Part shown: positions 16,972 through 24,406 of the stretch, in pieces
How the letters are laid out: each line of letters begins with the position of its first letter
How positions within the stretch are numbered: position 1 is the stretch's first letter
Source: Rhodoplanes sp.
GTDB lineage: Bacteria > Pseudomonadota > Alphaproteobacteria > Rhizobiales > Xanthobacteraceae
Length of the DNA stretch: 64,000 nt
NCBI RefSeq assembly: GCF_013377085.1
Contig: NZ_JACAAX010000016.1
Location: forward strand, 57,824 to 121,823
Direction: 5' to 3'
Made by a program: the position numbers and the translations under genes
Notes under the pieces: model-generated
Told to the model about the DNA's origin: nothing
The model's input: only the letters and a program-made list of their open reading frames with translations
Database searches by the model: none

Positions 16972-17778
16972 TCAGCACGCGCACAGCACCGGCACGGTGA
17001 GCTCGCGCAGCGTCGGCTTGGGCCGGCCGCGATCGAACAGCGACAGGCTGGCGCGGCCGGTGAGGCCGAGCGTCATCAGATCGGCGCCATGGTCGGACGC
17101 GAAGTTCAACAGCACGTCCATCATGGTCTCGTCCTCGAGCGCGAAAGGCTCGAACTGGGCCGCGACGCCGTGGCTCTTGAGATGCGCCAACGCCCGCTCG
17201 GCGAACTCGCTGCGCTGCTCGCGCTCGTAGGCATAGAGCACCAGCGCGTCGGCGTCCGTCGTCACCAGGGTCAGCCCGTCCTCCAGCGCGCGGGCTGCGC
17301 TGGCGCTCTCGCTCCAGGCGAACATCGGCCGCCGCCCGACATCGGGGAAATGCCCGGCATAGGGCACGACCAGCACGGGCCGGCCGCTGGCGCTGCAGAC
17401 ATGGCCGGCGAGATCGGCCGGCACGATGCGGCGCACCGAGTCCTCGTGCTGGCCGACGACCGTCATGTCGAAATAGGTGGCGAGCGCGCCGAGGCGATGC
17501 AGGATCTCGTCCTCGCCGCCGCGGTTGAGGTCGATCCACTCGGCATCGCGCAGGCTGCCGGCGGCCGACGAGAACGCCGTGCGGCTGGCGGCGGCGGCGT
17601 CGGCATAGACGGCCGGCGGCCAGTCGGCGACCACGCCGACCCGGTGCGCCTCGGCGAGCTGGCCGAACACGCCGGTCAGCCGCGCCTGATGGCGCTCGGC
17701 GAGCCGCACCGCCAGCGCCAGCCGCTCGGCGGCGCGCGACCCGGTGTCGAGGTGGACCAGAAGGTTCTTCAGAGCCAT
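16972..17778 (-). CDS. Universal stress protein (UspA family, two domains)
   Basis: A 268-residue cytosolic protein made of two UspA-like halves. The start 'MALKNLLVHLDTGSRAAERL' and a mid-point repeat ('PMFAWSESASAARALEDGL') begin the two domains. The end of the second domain has 'DLMTLGLTGRASLSLFDRG', a degraded form of the ATP-binding G-x2-G-x9-G-(S/T) motif. The start has a strong GGAGGAAC ribosome site. Function is stress-related by family only. Confidence 0.8.
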   Translation of the reverse strand: MALKNLLVHLDTGSRAAERLALAVRLAERHQARLTGVFGQLAEAHRVGVVADWPPAVYADAAAASRTAFSSAAGSLRDAEWIDLNRGGEDEILHRLGALATYFDMTVVGQHEDSVRRIVPADLAGHVCSASGRPVLVVPYAGHFPDVGRRPMFAWSESASAARALEDGLTLVTTDADALVLYAYEREQRSEFAERALAHLKSHGVAAQFEPFALEDETMMDVLLNFASDHGADLMTLGLTGRASLSLFDRGRPKPTLRELTVPVLCAC

Positions 17779-17829
17779 GTCGTTCCTCCATGGGCGATGA
17801 TCGATGCACCGCCGCGTTTTGTAAGTCGG

Positions 17830-18066
17830 TCATCGAAGCGGGCGCGGGCGTCCTCGCGGGCCCGGAGCCGGGGATTTGGACGCGTCGCGCCGCAGGGCGG
17901 CATCATGCGGCGGGACGGCGCGCAGGGCGGCATTACGCGAAACGCCGCGTAGCGCGGCGAGCCGCTCGGCGTCGCGCCGCCGGCCCCAGCCGAAATGCCA
18001 GACGAACGTCGCCGCGAGCACGACGCCAGCGGCGATCATCTCCACCAGGACCGGCGTGTAGCTCAT
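17830..18066 (-). CDS. Small one-helix membrane protein (hypothetical)
   Basis: A 78-residue protein with a single transmembrane segment near the N-terminus ('VEMIAAGVVLAATFVWHFGW') and an Arg-rich tail. Its ATG overlaps the stop of the radical SAM gene (ATGA), which argues for a real, translation-coupled gene. The 3' half is less convincing: it runs through two direct copies of CGCAGGGCGGCAT (17891 and 17921). No family is recognised. Together with the upstream uppS and radical SAM genes it forms a three-gene unit. Confidence 0.45.
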   Translation of the reverse strand: MSYTPVLVEMIAAGVVLAATFVWHFGWGRRRDAERLAALRGVSRNAALRAVPPHDAALRRDASKSPAPGPRGRPRPLR

Positions 18067-19676
18067 CGCCCTCCCCCCGCGACCTCACGGGCCGCCGATT
18101 CTGCGAGGATCGCGCGGGCGCCGCCCGGCCGCAACCTCCCGTTCCCGGTCGGAGCCGGGTTGAGCACATGTGCCAGCTCCCGCAGCCGGTCGAGCGCCAT
18201 CGCCTCCTCCTCGGCCGCCTGCGGCGCGCCCCAGAAGGCCGACAGCGTCGGCCCGGTCGCGGCCGGCCGATGGCGCAGGAAGCCGAAGACCTCGTGCGGC
18301 CACACCCGCCGGCCCATGGCCGTGTACCAGCGCATGGCACGGCGCAGGCTGCGGTCGGGATGGAGCCAGGTGCGCCACAGCGCCCGCGGACGGAGCTGCA
18401 GCACCGCCTCGGTGAGCTTGACCCAGGCGAGCACCCGCCAGGCCGGCATGTGGCGGGTCGCCAGCACCTGATGCTTGTAGTCCCAGCGGGTGCGGTCGGT
18501 GCGGATGACCCGGCGGTGGGCGATGTCGCCGAACAGCGGCGTCCAGCGGTGCGGCGTCACGTAGAGGAGCTGGACCTGATCGGGATCGTAGGACAGCAGC
18601 CGCCGCATCCCGGCGAACAGGCTGCGGTCGGTCTCCTCCTCGAAGCCGACCACCCAGGTCGCCATCGACAGGATGCCGTGCTGGCGCAGCAGCCGGATCG
18701 CCTCACGATCGGTCGCGGTGCGGGATCCCTTGCGGACGCGGTCGAGCGTGGCGGCGTCGGTGCTCTCCAGGCCGAGCAGGAAACGCTCGAAGCCGGCCCG
18801 CTTGTAGAGATGGAGGATGTCGGCGTCGCGGACGATGTCGTCGGCCCGGGTCGAGCCGACCAGGATCAGCGGCACGTTCTCGGCAATCAGCGCCTCGAGA
18901 AAGCGCCGCCAGGCGGTGCGCGACACCGTCGGGGTCTCGTCGGCGAAGTTGATCACTTTGACGCCGTGCTCGCGATGCAGGCGGGCGAGCTCCGCCGCGA
19001 ACATTTCAGGGTCGCGGTGCCGCCACCGGGTCCAGAACCCGCGCTGGCCGCAATAGGTGCACGGATGCGGGCAGCCGCGGGAAAACTGCGCCACCACGGC
19101 GCGCAGGCCGCCCCAATAGCTGTAGCGGGCTTGGTCGATCAGCTCCCAACCGACCCGCCAGGCGTCGAGGTCGCGGATCAGCGGCGCCGCCGGAGTGGCG
19201 ACCGGAGCGCCCGCTTGCCGGAACGCGATGCCGCGTACCGCGACGAGCGGCGTGCCGGCGTCGAGCGCCGCGACCAGGCGCCGGGCCGTCTCCTCGCCCT
19301 CGCCGCGCACGATGGCGTCGACATGCGGCTCGTCGCGAAGAATCTCGCGCCAGTGATAGGTCGGGAAGACGCCGCCATAGATCACATGCGCGGATGGCAG
19401 CGCCGCCGCGACGGCGCGCGACACGGCGGCGATCACCGGGTGGCCGGAGGTCGAGCCCGAATGGCCGAACAGCACGGCGTCGGGCTGGAAGGCGACGGCC
19501 TCGGCGACGATCTCGGCGGTCGACAGCGGCGCGAGTTCGGCGTCGAGCAGCCGGACCTCGTGGCCGTCGTCGATCAGCGGACCGCCGATCGCCAGCAGGC
19601 CGAGCGGCGGCAGGTGGTCGTCCGGGATGCGGCTGCCGATCGCCGGATGCGGGACATTGACGAGCAGGAGGCGCAT
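18063..19676 (-). CDS. B12-binding radical SAM protein, BchE-like
   Basis: A 537-residue protein with an N-terminal cobalamin-binding Rossmann domain ('GHSGSTSGHPVIAAVSRAV', 'YGGVFPTYHWREIL') and a radical SAM core with the cluster motif 'SRGCPHPCTYCGQ' (CxxxCxxC). The C-terminal part ('LLYVTPHRWTPLF', 'RWDYKHQVLATRHMPAWRVL', 'AMRWYTAMGRRVW') resembles, from memory, the anaerobic Mg-protoporphyrin IX monomethyl ester cyclase BchE. No bacteriochlorophyll genes are in the window; instead it lies 11 bases after an accessory uppS, so a lipid or other substrate is possible. The start at 19674-19676 has AGGAGGA at good spacing. Confidence 0.72.
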   Translation of the reverse strand: MRLLLVNVPHPAIGSRIPDDHLPPLGLLAIGGPLIDDGHEVRLLDAELAPLSTAEIVAEAVAFQPDAVLFGHSGSTSGHPVIAAVSRAVAAALPSAHVIYGGVFPTYHWREILRDEPHVDAIVRGEGEETARRLVAALDAGTPLVAVRGIAFRQAGAPVATPAAPLIRDLDAWRVGWELIDQARYSYWGGLRAVVAQFSRGCPHPCTYCGQRGFWTRWRHRDPEMFAAELARLHREHGVKVINFADETPTVSRTAWRRFLEALIAENVPLILVGSTRADDIVRDADILHLYKRAGFERFLLGLESTDAATLDRVRKGSRTATDREAIRLLRQHGILSMATWVVGFEEETDRSLFAGMRRLLSYDPDQVQLLYVTPHRWTPLFGDIAHRRVIRTDRTRWDYKHQVLATRHMPAWRVLAWVKLTEAVLQLRPRALWRTWLHPDRSLRRAMRWYTAMGRRVWPHEVFGFLRHRPAATGPTLSAFWGAPQAAEEEAMALDRLRELAHVLNPAPTGNGRLRPGGARAILAESAAREVAGGGR

Positions 19677-19687
19677 GGCCTTCCTCC

Positions 19688-20461
19688 TCACGCGGCGCTG
19701 GACACCGCGGCGGCGGGCTCCTGCGCATCGGCCGCGCCGAGGCCGCCGAAGCGCCGCTCGCGGACGGCGAACCACGCCACCGCCGCGGCCAGATCCTCGG
19801 CAGAAAAGTCCGGCCACAGGCGCGGGACGAACAAGAGCTCCGCATAGGCGCATTCCCACAGCAGGAAGTCGGACAGCCGCTGCTCGCCGCCGGTGCGGAT
19901 CAAGAGGTCGACGTCGGGCACCGGCTCGCCGCTGCCGTCGCCGCCGGCGAGAAGCTGCGCGAATTTTTCGCGGGTGAGCGGCCCCTGCGCCGCCGCCCGC
20001 ATGGCGGCGTCGACGATGGCGTCGCGGGCCGAGTAGTCGAGCGCGACCCGCAGGTCGAGCGCGGTGCCGCCCGAGGTGGCGAGCTCGGCCGCCGCGATCT
20101 CGGCGGCGAGGCCGGCCGGCAGGCGGTCGCGCCGGCCCATCACGGTGAGGCGGGCGCCGGCCTCGGCGAGCCGCGCCGTCTCGGCTCGCACGAAGCGGCG
20201 CAGCAGCGCCATCAGGGCGGCCACCTCGGTCGCCGGGCGGCGCCAGTTGTCGGCCGAGAAGGCGAACAGCGTGAGCGTCTTGATGCCGAGCGCCGGCGCC
20301 GCCTCGACGGTCCGCCGCACCGCCTCGACGCCGGCATGGTGGCCGGCCGGCCGCGGCAGGCCGCGCGCCGTCGCCCAGCGGCCGTTGCCGTCCATGACGA
20401 TGGCGACGTGCCGGGGCGCGTCGGCGGGCATTTCACTTTGCGCTACAAAGCGTTGGGACAT
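19688..20461 (-). CDS. uppS: Accessory cis-prenyl diphosphate synthase (UppS family)
   Basis: A 257-residue cis-prenyltransferase that extends farnesyl or a similar diphosphate with isopentenyl units. The catalytic Asp lies in '[10 protein letters not shown]', 'SADNWRRP' follows, and '[19 protein letters not shown]' is the conserved C-terminal active-site strand. The gene is not in the usual frr-uppS-cdsA-dxr order, which marks it as a probable second copy; product chain length cannot be predicted. Long unstructured Ala-rich tail. It heads the unit with the radical SAM and small membrane genes. GAGG precedes the ATG. Confidence 0.85.
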   Translation of the reverse strand: MSQRFVAQSEMPADAPRHVAIVMDGNGRWATARGLPRPAGHHAGVEAVRRTVEAAPALGIKTLTLFAFSADNWRRPATEVAALMALLRRFVRAETARLAEAGARLTVMGRRDRLPAGLAAEIAAAELATSGGTALDLRVALDYSARDAIVDAAMRAAAQGPLTREKFAQLLAGGDGSGEPVPDVDLLIRTGGEQRLSDFLLWECAYAELLFVPRLWPDFSAEDLAAAVAWFAVRERRFGGLGAADAQEPAAAVSSAA

Positions 20462-20555
20462 GGATGACCTCGGACGGAATGGGGCGTGGCGTTGATCGGA
20501 AAGACGGCTGGGCGGGATCGCAGGCGGGCCGGTGCGGCCCGCCGAAACGTCGGGT

Positions 20556-20963
20556 TCAGGCGGGGGCGGGATCGTCGGCGAGGCCGGTGCGATTGAGCGG
20601 GGCGGCGCTGTCGGCCGCAGCGGCCGCGTCGCGCACGACCTGCTCCAGCACGGCGAGATAATCGAGGAAGCGGCGGCGGCCGTCGGCCGTGATGCGGCAG
20701 AGGGTTTGTGGCCGGTTGTGCTCGTAGCCTTTCAGAATCTCCACCAGCCCGGCTTCGGCCAGCACCTGCAGGTGCCGGCTGAGATTACCGTCGGTGAGGC
20801 CGCACAACCGCTTGAGGTCGGCGAAGGCGAGGCCCTTCGGATGGGCGATCAGCGAGGTGAGGACGCCGAGCCGGGCTTTTTCGTGCATCACCCGGTCGAG
20901 CCCCTCATAGGCGAAGCGGCCGGTCCCCGAGGCCGCGCCCGATCTCGTCTCAGAATTCGTCAT
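20556..20963 (-). CDS. Winged-helix transcriptional regulator
   Basis: A 135-residue cytosolic DNA-binding protein. The winged helix is visible as '[19 protein letters not shown]', '[20 protein letters not shown]' (recognition helix) and '[20 protein letters not shown]' (wing), typical of the HTH_34 group related to MarR/ArsR. Its start overlaps the 3' end of the membrane-protein gene by 14 bases, so the two form one operon. This type of regulator is often paired with a small membrane protein. A probable operator lies before the first gene at 21584-21601. Confidence 0.8.
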   Translation of the reverse strand: MTNSETRSGAASGTGRFAYEGLDRVMHEKARLGVLTSLIAHPKGLAFADLKRLCGLTDGNLSRHLQVLAEAGLVEILKGYEHNRPQTLCRITADGRRRFLDYLAVLEQVVRDAAAAADSAAPLNRTGLADDPAPA

Positions 20964-21567
20964 GGGGGCCTCCGAGCGCGCGGTGCAGGATCGCGGCGAA
21001 CAGGAGCTGGCCGATGCCGAAGGGCAGGCCCATGGCCCAGGGCGACAGCCCGCGGTCGGCGGCCGAGACGGCCAGCACGACGAGGCCGCAGCCGAGATAC
21101 CAGGCGCCGGCCATCGCCATCGCCTGCGGCAGCGCCCGGCTGGCGGCGAAGATGCCGAGACCGAAGACGATCTGCCACAGGCCGGGAAGCATCCACAGGG
21201 CGTCCGGGGCGAAGCGGACGACGACCACGGGCAGCAGCGCGCCGGCGACCGCGGCCGGCACGAACTGCACGGCGGCGGCATGGATCATCTCGTCGGCGAG
21301 CCGGGAGTGCAGGCGGCGGGAGCGCGTCACCGCCTCGGCGGAGGCGACCACGACCCCGAGCACGGCGGTGACGATCCAGATCGCGACCCAGGTCGTCGGC
21401 TCCGCCAGCGGATCCGCGAGCCAGGCGGCCTGGGCGGCGGCCGCCGCCCCCGCCATCAGGCCGGTCAGCGCCACCGTGGCCGGACCCCAGCCGCGAAACT
21501 CCGAGCCGCGCGCGAGCTGCGACTTGATCGCGTCGATGTCGGCCAGGGCCTTCTGCAGGTCGGTCAT
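20950..21567 (-). CDS. Multi-pass membrane protein paired with winged-helix regulator
   Basis: A 205-residue protein with about six hydrophobic segments (for example 'WVAIWIVTAVLGVVVASAE', 'FVPAAVAGALLPVVVV', 'WYLGCGLVVLAVSAA') after a charged N-terminus, 'MTDLQKALADIDAIKSQLARG'-like. No family with known chemistry is recognised, though this architecture next to an HTH_34 regulator recurs in bacteria. A GGAGGGGG ribosome site precedes the ATG at 21565-21567. It is first in the operon with the regulator gene. Confidence 0.7.
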   Translation of the reverse strand: MTDLQKALADIDAIKSQLARGSEFRGWGPATVALTGLMAGAAAAAQAAWLADPLAEPTTWVAIWIVTAVLGVVVASAEAVTRSRRLHSRLADEMIHAAAVQFVPAAVAGALLPVVVVRFAPDALWMLPGLWQIVFGLGIFAASRALPQAMAMAGAWYLGCGLVVLAVSAADRGLSPWAMGLPFGIGQLLFAAILHRALGGPHDEF

Positions 21568-21583
21568 TCGCCCCCTCCGCGAA

Positions 21584-21601
21584 CTTTACGATGCAAAGCA
21601 T
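21584..21601. promoter_or_regulatory. Candidate operator of the winged-helix regulator
   Basis: CTTTAC-GAT-GCAAAG (21584-21598), overlapping the perfect palindrome ATGC-AAA-GCAT (21591-21601), followed by another GATGCAAA at 21607. It lies 17 bases before the start of the membrane-protein gene, where a repressor would block transcription or the ribosome site. Confidence 0.45.
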
Positions 21602-21790
21602 ACTCCGATGCAAACCGAGTGCAACTAGGTTTTACTGCTCATAAAGGCGTCGGAGGCAGGATCCGGGTTGACTCTGCCACCATCGGTTCTAAATCGGCTG
21701 GTCATACGGGGCTGCGTGCAGCCCGCCGTTTTCGCAAGCTCATGTTTTGCAAGCCCGCGCCCTGCCGGGACGCGCGGCGGGCGCAACCCG

Positions 21791-21838
21791 GACGGTCGTC
21801 TCGGAGACGGTCGTCCTGGAGACGGTCGTCCTGGAGAC
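21791..21838 (+). repeat. Three tandem 15-bp repeats
   Basis: Three head-to-tail copies of GACGGTCGTCCTGGA (the first reads CTCGGA at its end) immediately before the ATG at 21845. Copy-number change by slippage would alter the leader of the following gene. Confidence 0.8.
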
Positions 21839-21844
21839 CGCGCA

Positions 21845-22189
21845 ATGAGAACCATTCCGTCGGCGCCGCTGCGCCGGGTGGCTTCCGATCTCGACGCCAT
21901 GCTGCATCCGGCCCATGCCTTCGTGCATCCGGAGGCCGTGGTCGACGATCCGGACCTCAGCCTCGCCGAGAAGCGGGCGATCCTGATCGCCTGGTCGTCG
22001 GACGCCGCCGAGGCGCCGGGCGGTGCCGGCTCCGTGCGCCCGGTCGAGGTCGAGGCGATCCTCGAGGCGCTGCGCGGGCTCGATCGTGCCGCCCAGTTCA
22101 CGTTGGAGGACGGCGAGCGCTGCCGCGTCGCGCTGCGCCAGCGCTGGCGCCGCACGCTTTTGCGCGGACGCGCCCGCGGCCGCGACTGA
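21845..22189 (+). CDS. Conserved hypothetical protein
   Basis: A 114-residue, soluble, Arg/Ala-rich protein. 'FVHPEAVVDDPDLSLAEKRAILIAWSSDA' (in two pieces here) resembles a short conserved rhizobial protein in which 'P..V..D..LS..EKR.ILA.WASDA' recurs; the family has no known function. The tail is basic (RRWRRTLLRGRARGR-like). The upstream leader contains tandem 15-bp repeats. It stands alone, convergent with dsbB. Confidence 0.65.
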   Translation: MRTIPSAPLRRVASDLDAMLHPAHAFVHPEAVVDDPDLSLAEKRAILIAWSSDAAEAPGGAGSVRPVEVEAILEALRGLDRAAQFTLEDGERCRVALRQRWRRTLLRGRARGRD

Positions 22190-22229
22190 CTCTCCGCTGA
22201 CGAGATAGTCGAGTAGAGCCGCCGGCCGC

Positions 22230-22784
22230 TCAGGCCGGCCGGCGAAGCGTGCGCGCCAGCCCCCAAAAGGCGACCAGCGCCAGCCCGGTCGACATCAGCA
22301 CGTTCCAGCCGGCGAGCGACAGGCCGAGGAAGCGGAACAGCACCACGTCGCAGCGGATCACCGAGGTGGACTGCATCTGGCTCAACAGGCTGCCGGCATT
22401 GCCGAACGGCGCGATCTCGCCGGTGCAGTCGCTGGGGCCGGTCCAAAAGCCCCATTCGACGCCGGCGTGATAGGCCCCGATCCCGGCGGCCGTGAGCAAC
22501 GCCAGCGCCAGCGCCCCGAATCCGAGGGCCGTGAGGGCGCGGGGCGCCCGCCGCCACGCCATCAGCGCGACCGCCAGCGCAATCGGCACCGCGACATAGT
22601 GGGGCACGCGCTGCTGCAGGCAGAGCGGACAGGGCGGAATTCCCACAAAGTGCTGGAAGAACGAGGCGCCGAGGACGACCGCGGTCGAGGCGACCGCCAC
22701 CACCAGGGCCGCGACGGCGGCGGGGGGAAGGCTTCGGCCGGTGTCGGCCTCGTGGGACGCGACGGCGTCGGAGCGGAACGTCAT
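22230..22784 (-). CDS. Disulfide bond formation protein B (DsbB family)
   Basis: A 184-residue inner-membrane quinone reductase that would reoxidise a DsbA-type thiol oxidase. There are four predicted membrane segments. The first Cys pair is in the periplasmic loop 'GIPPCPLCLQQR' (CPLC). A second periplasmic Cys is in 'GPSDCTGEIAPFG' and another follows in 'STSVIRCDVV', giving the two Cys pairs of DsbB. The ATG at 22784 was chosen; an earlier ATG at 22847 would add 21 residues without family features. No dsbA is adjacent. Confidence 0.82.
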   Translation of the reverse strand: MTFRSDAVASHEADTGRSLPPAAVAALVVAVASTAVVLGASFFQHFVGIPPCPLCLQQRVPHYVAVPIALAVALMAWRRAPRALTALGFGALALALLTAAGIGAYHAGVEWGFWTGPSDCTGEIAPFGNAGSLLSQMQSTSVIRCDVVLFRFLGLSLAGWNVLMSTGLALVAFWGLARTLRRPA

Positions 22785-22925
22785 GACGGGGGCCCATGTG
22801 GCTGGCGGCGATGCAGCCCCGGCCTTGTGTCCCGTCATTTCGGCCAAGGCAAGGCCGGACTCGTCCGGCCGGACTGGTCCGGGCGAACGTGTCCGCCGAC
22901 TCCTCCGGCCGAATCCGTCCGTCGG

Positions 22926-23300
22926 TCAGCTCGCGCCGCCCTGCTGTCCGGTCTGGCCGGCCGTCCGCTTCGGCCGCGGCAGGCCGCACAGCGGCACGCC
23001 GGTCCACGGCAGCAGCGCCGACCCGGACATCAGCGACGCCCACGGCGCCAGGGCGAGCTGCATGGCCTGCGTCCAAAAGGTCAGCGGGTTGGTCGATTCG
23101 AGAAAATCCCCGAACGCCGCAAACGACGGCATCGCCTGCAGATGGATGGAGATGCGCTCACCGGCGCCGTCCGGCAGGGTGCCGTGGGTGACCTCGATCT
23201 GCAGGTTCGGCAACTGCGTGGCGGCGATCACGGTGTTTTGGCCCGCCTTGTCGTCCAAAATCTCGCCCTCCACCGGGGCCTTTTCGCTGCGCTCGTCCAC
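22926..23300 (-). CDS. Conserved hypothetical protein
   Basis: A 124-residue soluble protein beginning MDERSEKAPVEGEILDD. It contains 'ISIHLQAMPSFAAFGDFLES' and a Pro/Trp-containing segment 'ALAPWASLMSGSALLPWTG'. No family or motif of known function is recognised. It runs in the same direction as dsbB with an intervening 140 bases. Confidence 0.55.
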   Translation of the reverse strand: MDERSEKAPVEGEILDDKAGQNTVIAATQLPNLQIEVTHGTLPDGAGERISIHLQAMPSFAAFGDFLESTNPLTFWTQAMQLALAPWASLMSGSALLPWTGVPLCGLPRPKRTAGQTGQQGGAS

Positions 23301-23525
23301 GACCTATCTCCTCGCAAAACCCACCGATCAACAATTTTCCGCACGACCCCCGATCACGGCCGGGCCGGCCCGACGAGCCAACGACGCGCCGGCGGCGCGG
23401 TCAAGCGGCTCGATCAATCCAGGGCTGTGGCCATGGGCGGCGGCGTCGACCGGCGCGATCCGCTGCACCCCGGAAAGTCGGTCACCGCTCCCCGCCGCGG
23501 GGAGCGGGAGAGCCGCCGCCGTGCC

Positions 23526-23668
23526 CTTCACCCTCCCCTGGAGGGGGAGGGTCGGGGCGCGCGACAGCGCGCGCCGGGGTGGGGTGAAGCCGCAAACGCT
23601 GGCTTCGCCGATCACCCCCTCCCGACCGGCCTGCGGCCGGTCGACCTCCCCCCTCCAGGGGGAGGTCA
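23526..23668. repeat. Palindromic intergenic repeat, family D, copy 1
   Basis: About 143 bp bounded by TTCACCCTCCCCTGGAGGGG and CCCTCCAGGGGGAGGTCACG, with an inner palindrome (GACCGGCCtgcGGCCGGTC). The central CTTCGCCGATCACCCCCTCCC is shared with the copy at 59152-59313 and, on the other strand, with 47603-47758. Confidence 0.85.
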
Positions 23669-23739
23669 CGAAAAACCGCTCCCGCGACGCGCTTTTCGCG
23701 CCCGGGCTGTGCCCATGACCTGCGCCCTCGTCCTTCAAA

Positions 23740-24100
23740 GAAAGACCGAGGGAGGCGGAGCGCCGGCAGGCGCTGCACCTGAAATTCTGCGTCCGTCGGG
23801 ACGCAGCGCGCATCGAAGCGTCGATGCGCCCGCCTCCCGGCGCTCCGCCGCGGCGATTTTGGGCTTTCGGGCCGCGCTTGGATCCCGTCCCGACCGGGGA
23901 TGGGGATCTTTCAGCGATGCTCCTCGCGCCCGGGTCGTTTTGCCCGGAGGGCGGAGCCCCAAAAACCCCCGGGAGCCCGGGGGACGAACCCGGACCCGCA
24001 GGCGCCGCATCCGCCGGCCGGATTTCCCGGAAGTTCCGGCGGCCGGTTTTTCTTCCGCGCGTCGCGCGAAAGAAGGAAGCCGGCCCGCTCCGCCGCCCGA
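23740..24100. other. Palindrome-rich non-coding tract with a possible structured RNA
   Basis: No gene is credible here. At 23750-23849 the sequence can form a closing helix (23750-23758 with 23830-23838, 9 bp) around three hairpins: 23759-23774, 23787-23806 and 23808-23829. A competing 13-bp helix pairs 23754-23766 with 23837-23849 and would break the first hairpin, so two folds exclude each other. Further perfect stems follow at 23966-23983 and 24011-24042. It could be a cis-acting leader, a small RNA or a mosaic of repeat elements. The rest of 23669-24406 shows no reading frame of gene quality. Confidence 0.5.
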
Positions 24101-24237
24101 CGTCACCGGTCGACGTCCCTCGACGAGCGAGATTTTCGGATTTTACGGGAGGTTTTTGGAGCGGGGATAAGTTTTTTGAGGCAGAGCGGGGGCGCTGAGG
24201 CCGAGGGTGGGCATAGACGCTTTCGCACACCGCGCTG

Positions 24238-24266
24238 TTTGCTAATTGGCTTATAATTAATATAAT
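24238..24266 (+). promoter_or_regulatory. Candidate sigma-70-type promoter for the nuclease-vWA gene
   Basis: TTTGCT (24238-24243), 17 bases, then TATAAT (24261-24266), inside an AT-rich patch unlike the surrounding sequence. A second TATAAT is at 24252-24257. The distance to the GTG start of the next gene is about 140 bases, leaving a leader of unknown role. Confidence 0.5.
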
Positions 24267-24406
24267 AGTGTTTCGGAAAAGCCGTGTACGAGCAGCGTGG
24301 GGATGGGTTGAGCAACGCGCCCCATTAATGATAACCTGTTCCCACGATAGATCCCGCAGGACTTTACCGATCCCAGGGGCTCTATTTTGGCCTGACGGAG
24401 GGAAGG

